Assembly: GCA_002070755.1 (NCBI GenBank)
Contig: MWDY01000147.1
Coordinates: 1 to 5,266 of the forward strand
Length of the DNA stretch: 5,266 bases
Origin: Spirochaetes bacterium ADurb.Bin110
Lineage (GTDB): Bacteria > Spirochaetota > Spirochaetia > Treponematales > Rectinemataceae
Direction of reading: 5' to 3'
Positions 1 to 4,510 of the stretch are shown piece after piece; positions within the stretch are counted from its first letter, which is position 1; every line of letters starts with the position of its first letter. The notes beneath the pieces were generated by a model, which made no database searches, had not been told where the DNA came from, and was given only the letters and a program-made list of their open reading frames with translations. The position numbers and the translations under genes are program-made.

Positions 1-1
1 G

Positions 2-829
2 AACAACTTCGATACGGACTTCGATTTCAACAAGGCATATAACCATTCAATAAAAGAGCAAGATGAAGCAATAGCTGAATTGCGTAGGCGTTTGGCTGGA
101 AAATCTAAGGAAGATAAGGATCGCTTTGAGAAAGCTCTAGATCTCAATCTAAATATGATGCCATTGACCCCCGACCATCACTTCTATTTTGATCAATCCA
201 CCTATGCACGAATGAGAATCGTCTTGCTGAGGATTGCGAGAAAGATGGTTAAAGAAGGAATGCTCGATGATCCAGAAGATATAATGTATTTGGAATATGA
301 GCAGTTAAGGCGCTATGTAGCAAATCCAAAATCCTATGATGGACGAGCTCTTATCAAGAAGGCAAAGCTCGATATGGAAAAAGCTAACAAGATTACTCCT
401 CGACCTTGGGTTGGTACGGTGACCTATTGGGGTATGTATGTAGAGCCATATCATATGCTCTGGGGATATCCAGAACGATTTGAAAAGGATTTTGGTCGCG
501 GCGGAGTTAAAGGCATTGTGAGAGGTATAGCTGCATCGCCTGGTGTTGCAGAAGGAATTGCCCATGTGGTCCAAAGTCCTGCGGAATTCGATTCTGTTAA
601 GAAGGGTGAGATACTTGTTTGTGTCATGACGAATCCTGCATGGGTTGTCGTATTCAGCAAGGTCGCTGCTATTGTCACGGATGCGGGCGGTGTGCTTTCT
701 CACTCCGCCATTACTGCAAGAGAATTTATGATTCCAGGTGTTGTTGGTGCAAGTAACGCCACAAGATCAATAAAGACAGGAGATAGAATTCGCGTAGATG
801 GAAGCACGGGCGTCGTAGAGATTCTTTGA
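2..829 (+). CDS. PEP-utilizing enzyme, C-terminal part with phosphohistidine (mobile) domain; 5'-truncated by window edge
   Basis: The frame is open from the first bases of the window, so this is the last 275 codons of a longer gene. A TTG at 80 could be read as a start, but nothing supports it: the frame continues upstream and there is no Shine-Dalgarno. The C-terminal ~100 residues form a PEP-utilizers mobile domain: a GIAASPGVAEG segment opens it, and TDAGGVLSHSAITARE carries the presumed phospho-accepting histidine (codon 701-703), followed by IPGVVG and a closing VDGSTGVVEIL. The preceding stretch (HHFYFDQSTYARMR, then a GMLDDPEDIMYLEYEQL segment) resembles the linker before the His domain in PEP synthase-like and rifampicin-phosphotransferase-like proteins. 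By family, the histidine carries phosphate between an ATP- or PEP-binding domain and a substrate. The substrate is unknown: PEP synthase, phenylphosphate synthase-like or antibiotic phosphotransferase-like roles all remain possible because the N-terminal domain is outside the window. Confidence 0.9.
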   Translation, partial: NNFDTDFDFNKAYNHSIKEQDEAIAELRRRLAGKSKEDKDRFEKALDLNLNMMPLTPDHHFYFDQSTYARMRIVLLRIARKMVKEGMLDDPEDIMYLEYEQLRRYVANPKSYDGRALIKKAKLDMEKANKITPRPWVGTVTYWGMYVEPYHMLWGYPERFEKDFGRGGVKGIVRGIAASPGVAEGIAHVVQSPAEFDSVKKGEILVCVMTNPAWVVVFSKVAAIVTDAGGVLSHSAITAREFMIPGVVGASNATRSIKTGDRIRVDGSTGVVEIL

Positions 830-841
830 TTCGGTTATAGC

Positions 842-883
842 TTAGGTTGTTTCAGTTTTTATCTGAAACAGCCTAAACCTTTT
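842..883 (+). terminator. Stem-loop between PEP-utilizing gene and DUF1097-like gene (terminator or attenuator)
   Basis: TTAGGTTGTTTCAG (842-855) pairs with CTGAAACAGCCTAA (863-876) over 14 positions with a single G-T wobble, around a 7-nt loop. It lies 12 bp after the stop codon of the PEP-utilizing gene. The T-run after it is short and offset (TTTT at 880-883), so termination may be partial. No good promoter was seen between it and the next gene, which would fit partial readthrough into that gene. Confidence 0.6.
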
Positions 884-900
884 GGATTAAGAAGACATGT

Positions 901-907
901 AAGGAGG
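901..907 (+). promoter_or_regulatory. Strong Shine-Dalgarno (AAGGAGG) for the DUF1097-like gene
   Basis: AAGGAGG ends 6 bases before the ATG at 914. It is a full anti-16S match and fixes the start of the membrane protein gene. Confidence 0.85.
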
Positions 908-913
908 CAAAAC

Positions 914-1483
914 ATGGCAGAGGTCAAGACAAAGGAGACAATTCCATTCTGGTTGGCAGTGGGTATTACAGCAATAGTCTTTTTACCCTTAACCATTTTT
1001 TTAGGGAAATACAATATTCCTCTGTGGGTTTCATTTATCGTATGGGCGGAGTTTTTTAACTTTGGAGCGACCGTCAAAAAAGCATGGAAATTCATTCTTA
1101 TTGCATTCCCTGCGGGAGCTGCAATCTGCGCGGCTGGTTTCATAGCCTCATTTTCTCTATCTGCCAGTATTCCAGCTCTTGCTGGTCCGGGCGGATCTGG
1201 AATGTGGGGAATGTGGGTTGGCTTTGGCATCGCAGTCTGTGTTCTTGTTTATATTATGAAGTTTTCCAAGATTCTAAGCGAAGGATCTCTTTCTTATTTC
1301 AATGGCATGACTATGATGATCGCTGTTCTGTTCACCAACTCTTATCCAAAAGGCGATAATCTCTCAATTCAGGTCAACGTAATAATCGCATGCCTTTGGA
1401 CCATTCTCTCTGGCTGTTTTGGTCTTTTTCTAGGATGGTTTAATATGGCGATTACATTCCCTAAAGAGGTACATGATCAATAA
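914..1483 (+). CDS. Integral membrane protein, DUF1097 (YcdZ-like) family
   Basis: This 189-residue, very hydrophobic protein has no cleavable signal peptide evident. Probable membrane segments lie near residues 11-29, 35-50, 60-81, 97-117, 128-143 and 153-178, giving about six spans. The pattern WVSFIVWAEFFNFGA, the glycine/alanine-rich third segment, a SYFNGMTMMIAVLF segment and a C-terminal small-residue helix (LSGCFGLFLGW) match my recollection of DUF1097 proteins such as E. coli YcdZ; the assignment is by eye and the C-terminal half is the weaker match. The biochemical function of the family is not established; a transport or channel role is only a guess from topology. The start is secured by AAGGAGG. 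It follows the PEP-utilizing gene by 84 bp with a stem-loop between, and a strong terminator follows its stop, so it is the last gene of this unit. Confidence 0.75.
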   Translation: MAEVKTKETIPFWLAVGITAIVFLPLTIFLGKYNIPLWVSFIVWAEFFNFGATVKKAWKFILIAFPAGAAICAAGFIASFSLSASIPALAGPGGSGMWGMWVGFGIAVCVLVYIMKFSKILSEGSLSYFNGMTMMIAVLFTNSYPKGDNLSIQVNVIIACLWTILSGCFGLFLGWFNMAITFPKEVHDQ

Positions 1484-1515
1484 GTGATCTTATCTGGACT
1501 TTTTAGTGTAGTCCT

Positions 1516-1552
1516 GAGGCCATCATAGGAAATGAATGGCCTCGCTTTTTTT
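1516..1552 (+). terminator. Rho-independent terminator after the DUF1097-like gene
   Basis: GAGGCCAT (1516-1523) pairs with ATGGCCTC (1536-1543). The stem can extend by CAT/ATG across one bulged A, leaving a 5-nt loop. Seven consecutive T (1546-1552) follow. There is no matching T-tract on the other strand, so it appears to serve only the rightward unit. Confidence 0.9.
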
Positions 1553-1633
1553 ATGCGCCTATTATCTTGCCATTGTTGATGTCTCTAGCTTTATCTCTGC
1601 AGTTGAAATATTTCCAGCCTTTATTTTTTCAAA

Positions 1634-2296
1634 CTAATCTTTCCAGCCATCAAAAAAATTAAGCTCTTTCAGAATAGCTTGTGAAACCTCATGGTAAGAG
1701 GGTTCCCTCAGTTTTTCTGCTAATTTTCTAGCACTGCCAGTATAGAGTTCGATATGGCTAGCCTCCTCTATGCCTTCTGCAAGTCCATGCATGGTATCGT
1801 AGTTTCTATAGCTGATTGTTCCATATTCAGCATAGACCTTGATGACTTGCATTAGGCCTATCCACCCAAACTTATCAACCTGATCGGCATCACATAGAAC
1901 CTTTTCTTCTAAACTGAATGGCTCGTAGGCGGCATATCCAGGATATTTGCCTTTATGTTTAAGAATTATGTTAGAAATTATTTTCTTTTCTTCATTTGTC
2001 CATTCGTTTAGATAAGGGAGGCAATCCATAGCTCCATATTCATTGTGCTTTTTGGGTTCTGAGGGATTGGTGATAAAACCAATGTCATGCAAAAGGGCCG
2101 CTGTAATAACAATCGACAGATCAGCACCCTCTTCTGTTCCTATCACTACAGCATTGAGCACAACGCGCATAATGTGTTCCCAATTATGACTGATCTTAAG
2201 GCCATGATATTTATCTTTCATGGTGTCATAGAGTTTTGCGATTCGAGGTTCTTTGAGTATCTTTTTCAATATGTAATAGACTTCTTGATTTTCCAT
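1634..2296 (-). CDS. HD-domain protein, probable metal-dependent phosphohydrolase
   Basis: This 220-residue soluble protein has the ordered metal-ligand signature of the HD superfamily. It shows HNWEH (H37, H41) followed by RV, LLHDIG with the H70-D71 doublet, further histidines H84 and H114, and DADQVDKFGWIG (D136, D138, D141). The last motif resembles the DADKLDAxGxxG of the small stand-alone YedJ/YpgQ-type HD proteins, some of which act on nucleotides, rather than ppGpp synthetases or HD-GYP proteins. The reaction here is unknown; hydrolysis of a phosphate or pyrophosphate ester is the family expectation. The ATG at 2296 has an AAGGAT ribosome binding site (minus strand, about 2304-2309). 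It lies 32 bp downstream of the transaldolase stop with no terminator between them, so it should be co-transcribed from the transaldolase promoter and may handle a sugar phosphate or nucleotide of the same pathway (inference). Confidence 0.88.
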   Translation of the reverse strand: MENQEVYYILKKILKEPRIAKLYDTMKDKYHGLKISHNWEHIMRVVLNAVVIGTEEGADLSIVITAALLHDIGFITNPSEPKKHNEYGAMDCLPYLNEWTNEEKKIISNIILKHKGKYPGYAAYEPFSLEEKVLCDADQVDKFGWIGLMQVIKVYAEYGTISYRNYDTMHGLAEGIEEASHIELYTGSARKLAEKLREPSYHEVSQAILKELNFFDGWKD

Positions 2297-2328
2297 AGTA
2301 ATATCCTTGCTGTCATTAATGATTCTTC

Positions 2329-3363
2329 TTAGCGCATAGATTCGAGTCGTTTCCAGCCTGTCTCCGTGAATTGAGAGAGTGTTCGTTGGGTCACGCCAAA
2401 ACTTATAAATTCTTCAGGAGAGAGACCATCTGGTTCATAAGCACGAACGAATTCCTTTATTGTGGAAAGGCGATCTATAACTTGAGATTCTATAGGGATT
2501 AAATATTTCTCAACCTTTGCAATTTCGTTTTTTATCAATTCATGTTGATATTTTGGCTGGATGGAGAGAATGATGTCTGCTCCCGCCAATTCCGTTGCAT
2601 GGTAAGTCCCTCGCATTGCCGCTACTAGGATCTTTGCCTTATAGTTTCTTTCGACAAACAGAGAATATGCTCTCATAGCAATTGCCAATCCCGCTTTCTG
2701 AATGTCGGTACTTGATACCTTAGATCTATTATCGGCAGCTACTTCGGTGAGATAGTCATCAATTCGTCCAATCATAAGGACTGCGTTGCAGGGAGCTGAT
2801 TTTTTGCCATTCATGATTGCTTTTTCAGAGCCACGCTTATGAGCTTCTGCCACTGCGAGCATCTGAGAGACAGTAAAACTTACGGTTCCTGTCACAGGGA
2901 TTCCTTCTGCAGCACATTCTTCCAAGATATCGAGGCCAGCACTTGTCACCGGCAGTTTGACAGAGATGTTTGGCGCCCATTGTGAAAAACGTTTAGCCAT
3001 TACACGCATGTCATCACGGTTGCCTGCCTTGGATGGGTCGACCTGCGCGCATATATACCCTAGCTCCTTAGATGTACGCAAAAAAATCGGACTGAGCTTC
3101 TTGGCTCCCTCAGTTACCACAAGACGAATAAAAGCTTCAGCCTTGGAAGTCGGATTAGGGCTGGATTTTATAATATCTTCGATTTGCGGCTGCCAAATCT
3201 CAGGCCTTAGAGAAATTGCTGTCGCACTCAAAGGAGGATTTGTGGTAGTTCCTACCGCACCATGCTGAAGAGCAAAATCTATTTCTGATGGTGTAGCAGA
3301 ATCGCACCACCAATGCGTTTTCGTTGATTCGCTCAACCACTGGAGATAGTCTTGCATAACCAT
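2329..3363 (-). CDS. Transaldolase-family protein (Schiff-base aldolase/transaldolase)
   Basis: The 344-residue product has the (beta/alpha)8 Schiff-base signature of transaldolases. WWCDSA gives the conserved aspartate (D21), HGAVGTTTNPPL (residues 34-45) corresponds to the family TTNPSL/TTNPxL motif, and ISVKLPVT carries the presumed Schiff-base lysine K136. VTGTVSF (158-164), GRIDDYL (199-205) and ILSIQP (265-270) follow in the expected order. It is longer than fructose-6-phosphate-aldolase-like members (~220) and near the length of classical transaldolases (~315), but its motifs are divergent. It more resembles the uncharacterised 'transaldolase family' proteins found near sugar uptake genes. 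It should transfer or release a three-carbon dihydroxyacetone unit from a ketose phosphate or analogue; the substrate is not determinable here. The ATG at 3363 has an AGAGGT site 4 bases upstream (AAAC ATG); Met3 is a possible alternative. It has its own promoter and operator at 3381-3433 and is followed by the HD gene. Confidence 0.88.
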   Translation of the reverse strand: MVMQDYLQWLSESTKTHWWCDSATPSEIDFALQHGAVGTTTNPPLSATAISLRPEIWQPQIEDIIKSSPNPTSKAEAFIRLVVTEGAKKLSPIFLRTSKELGYICAQVDPSKAGNRDDMRVMAKRFSQWAPNISVKLPVTSAGLDILEECAAEGIPVTGTVSFTVSQMLAVAEAHKRGSEKAIMNGKKSAPCNAVLMIGRIDDYLTEVAADNRSKVSSTDIQKAGLAIAMRAYSLFVERNYKAKILVAAMRGTYHATELAGADIILSIQPKYQHELIKNEIAKVEKYLIPIESQVIDRLSTIKEFVRAYEPDGLSPEEFISFGVTQRTLSQFTETGWKRLESMR

Positions 3364-3380
3364 GTTTACCTCTTATAAGA
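3364..3380 (-). promoter_or_regulatory. Leader with palindrome and Shine-Dalgarno of the transaldolase gene
   Basis: On the minus strand the leader reads TCTTATAAGAGGTAAAC before the ATG. TCTTATAAGA (3371-3380) is a perfect 10-bp palindrome that overlaps the start of the AAGAGGT ribosome binding site. The palindrome is short and its function, if any, is unknown; the ribosome binding site is clear. Confidence 0.6.
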
Positions 3381-3393
3381 ATCGATAATCGAT
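3381..3393 (-). promoter_or_regulatory. Putative operator ATCGATAATCGAT downstream of the transaldolase promoter
   Basis: Two ATCGAT half-sites flank one central base, giving a 13-bp sequence that is palindromic apart from that centre. The site starts 10 bases after the -10 box of the minus-strand promoter and so covers the early transcribed region, a typical repressor position. The same 13 bases recur at 4059-4071 in front of the divergent cupin gene. The cognate regulator is not encoded in the window. Confidence 0.75.
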
Positions 3394-3403
3394 AGTCTTA
3401 TAC

Positions 3404-3433
3404 ATTATAGGCATGGAAATCCCAAATAGTCAA
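3404..3433 (-). promoter_or_regulatory. Sigma-A/sigma-70-type promoter of the transaldolase-HD operon
   Basis: On the minus strand, TTGACT (3433-3428) is followed after 18 bases by a perfect TATAAT (3409-3404). Transcription would start around 3396-3398, just ahead of the operator. The promoter sits in the 88-bp gap after the C_GCAxxG gene, so the transaldolase operon can be transcribed independently of that gene. Confidence 0.8.
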
Positions 3434-3451
3434 TTTCAATGATAAGTTTTT

Positions 3452-3961
3452 TTAGTGATTTGAACTTATAAGCTCGATACACGAATGTCTATCTACCAGC
3501 TCTACTGTCTTAGCGACCGCAAATTCTATCTGCTTCATACAGACAACTCTCCAAATACCGCTCACAATAAATCGATTATGTTCCAAAGGGATCGAAAGTT
3601 GATATGGTATGAGTTTTGCGCATTCATTGGAGGAGAATTCGTTTTGAAAATCGATTATTAGCTGATTAACTATTTCACGTACAGATTTTTTGGCTGCTTG
3701 ATGGTCTTTTATCCTATATTCTACAAGCTCTCCTATGACCAAAGCAGCTCCTGTAATTGCACCGCAAATCGACCCCGAATATGCAATGCCTCCATTGAGG
3801 GATATTGCCGGCGATGAAACTTGTGGATTTTGAAGATCAAATACAGTCTTAAGTGCGATATAGGCAGATTCTGCGCATCCATAGAGATTGTCATCTCTTA
3901 AAAAACATTTTCGAGCAATTTCAATTGCCCTTTTCTGCTTATCATTGTACTGCAAGTCCAT
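3452..3961 (-). CDS. C_GCAxxG_C_C family protein (probable redox or metal-binding)
   Basis: The 169-residue protein matches the cysteine-motif family named C_GCAxxG_C_C. It has NLYGCAES (C29), then NGGIAYSGSICGAITGA (C66 within CGAxxGA), and two later cysteines at C114 (NECAKLI) and C141 (VVCMKQIEFA). The four-cysteine spacing is complete, so the gene looks intact. Members are common in anaerobes and are thought to bind a metal or take part in redox chemistry, but no reaction is established for this one. The predicted start (ATG at 3961) has only a weak AAGATA-like site upstream, so the start is less certain than for its neighbours. It is transcribed toward the transaldolase gene, 88 bp away with no terminator seen between them, so readthrough into that operon is possible. 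Its 5' end faces the divergent cupin promoter. Confidence 0.82.
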   Translation of the reverse strand: MDLQYNDKQKRAIEIARKCFLRDDNLYGCAESAYIALKTVFDLQNPQVSSPAISLNGGIAYSGSICGAITGAALVIGELVEYRIKDHQAAKKSVREIVNQLIIDFQNEFSSNECAKLIPYQLSIPLEHNRFIVSGIWRVVCMKQIEFAVAKTVELVDRHSCIELISSNH

Positions 3962-4022
3962 GATATCTTAAGATAGTGTACGCATCCAATCCCGACAAGA
4001 TTCTTATACTTGAAAAAATTGA
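3962..4022 (-). promoter_or_regulatory. Upstream region of the C_GCAxxG gene, with a 12-bp palindrome
   Basis: TATCTTAAGATA (3964-3975) is a perfect 12-bp palindrome that ends two bases before the start codon on the minus strand. Further upstream on that strand is TATAAG (4008-4003) with only poor -35 candidates (TTGTCA at 15-bp spacing or TTGTTG at 18-bp spacing). A weak divergent promoter is possible but not well supported. Confidence 0.35.
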
Positions 4023-4051
4023 TTGACAACAAGCATAACTGATATTAGAAT
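4023..4051 (+). promoter_or_regulatory. Sigma-A/sigma-70-type promoter of the cupin-SMP-30 operon
   Basis: A perfect TTGACA (4023-4028) is followed after exactly 17 bases by TAGAAT (4046-4051). Transcription would start around 4058, at the edge of the operator. This gives a leader of about 30-50 nt depending on which start codon is used. Confidence 0.82.
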
Positions 4052-4058
4052 AAGCGCT

Positions 4059-4071
4059 ATCGATAATCGAT
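4059..4071 (+). promoter_or_regulatory. Putative operator ATCGATAATCGAT downstream of the cupin promoter
   Basis: This is an exact second copy of the 13-bp element at 3381-3393; here the symmetry extends to 15 bp (TATCGATAATCGATA, 4058-4072). It starts 7 bases after the -10 box and overlaps the predicted transcription start, which suggests repression by steric block. It is the strongest evidence that the two divergent units are co-regulated. Confidence 0.78.
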
Positions 4072-4093
4072 AATTTGCTGCTATAATATGTTC

Positions 4094-4099
4094 AAGGAG
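4094..4099 (+). promoter_or_regulatory. Shine-Dalgarno AAGGAG that decides the cupin start (TTG at 4106)
   Basis: AAGGAG lies 6 bases before an in-frame TTG at 4106. It is inside the coding frame if the ATG at 4088 is used, and that ATG has no ribosome binding site of its own (preceding bases TTGCTGCTATAAT). The TTG start is therefore preferred. Confidence 0.7.
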
Positions 4100-4105
4100 T
4101 CTGCT

Positions 4106-4507
4106 TTGAAGATAATCCACGAGTCAGATGTGAAAGAGATTCAGGTTCCTGGACGTTACTTGAGATGGATTGCCGATGCCCATATCTTACAACCTCAGTT
4201 CTTAACTTCTTGCGTTATGCGAATATTACCCTGCGAGACTGTCAAGCCTGCCCACGCGCATCCTCAAGGCGAGGAGCTCATTTATGTCATTTCAGGAGAA
4301 GGCAAAGTCTATGTAGATGGTGAAGTTGAACCTCTTTGCCCGGGTACTGCAGTATTATTTCAGAAAGATAGTATTCACATGGTAAGAAATACTGGTTCTT
4401 CGGAGATGAAGGTAATCTGTTTCTTTGCTCCGCCTGCAAGTCTCGACACCTATGAATATCATCCTGAAGTTTCATTTCCAGAAGGAAATGAAACTTCAGG
4501 GAGGTAA
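4106..4507 (+). CDS. Small single-domain cupin protein
   Basis: Starting from TTG 4106 the product is 133 residues; an ATG at 4088 would add six. The cupin motif 1 is seen as AHAHPQGEELIYVISGEG, with metal ligands H56, H58 and E62 (numbering from the ATG), and motif 2 as PGTAVLFQKDSIHMVRNTG with H97. It therefore has a complete metal-binding set. Single-domain cupins of this type include sugar isomerases, epimerases, dioxygenases and ligand-binding proteins; the exact reaction cannot be read from sequence. The N-terminal KIIHESDVKEIQVPGR region looks like the usual start of this subgroup, which supports the TTG start. It is the first gene of an operon with an SMP-30-like gene three bases after its stop, under the promoter and operator at 4023-4072. 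Its last codons form a perfect hairpin (4463-4500). Confidence 0.88.
   Translation: MKIIHESDVKEIQVPGRYLRWIADAHILQPQFLTSCVMRILPCETVKPAHAHPQGEELIYVISGEGKVYVDGEVEPLCPGTAVLFQKDSIHMVRNTGSSEMKVICFFAPPASLDTYEYHPEVSFPEGNETSGR
4463..4500 (+). repeat. Perfect 17-bp inverted repeat spanning the end of the cupin gene and the next ribosome binding site
   Basis: CCTGAAGTTTCATTTCC (4463-4479) and GGAAATGAAACTTCAGG (4484-4500) are exact reverse complements around the loop AGAA. The hairpin lies wholly in cupin codons and ends 4 bases before the stop codon. Its last bases (AGG, 4498-4500) form the start of AGGGAGG, the ribosome binding site of the SMP-30-like gene. No T-run follows, so it is not an intrinsic terminator. 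Likely roles are translational coupling, mRNA stabilisation or RNase processing (inference). Confidence 0.9.
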
Positions 4508-4510
4508 ATT

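Noticed and set aside
305..703. Open frame on the minus strand (132 codons), and another at 451-678
   Set aside because: Both lie opposite the well-supported PEP-utilizer coding frame, show no family motifs, and have no ribosome binding site.
859..1230. Open frame on the minus strand opposite the membrane protein gene
   Set aside because: It is a proline-rich shadow of a recognisable coding frame that has a perfect ribosome binding site on the plus strand.
1605..1648. Palindrome GAAATATTTC and a repeated TTTCCAGCC (1611-1619 and 1640-1648) downstream of the HD gene, considered as a minus-strand terminator
   Set aside because: There is no stable GC-containing stem followed by a T-run on the minus strand; the elements are short and likely chance.
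2957..3268. Open frame on the plus strand within the transaldolase gene
   Set aside because: The opposite strand encodes the conserved transaldolase motifs in this stretch; the plus-strand frame has no recognisable domain.
3571..3658. Partial operator matches ATCGATTAT at 3571-3579 and 3650-3658 inside the C_GCAxxG gene, considered as auxiliary operators
   Set aside because: Only the first 9 of 13 positions match and the second half-site is missing; ordinary codons explain them.
4463..4500. Cupin-terminal hairpin as an intrinsic terminator
   Set aside because: No T-tract follows it and the SMP-30 start codon is only 10 bases away.
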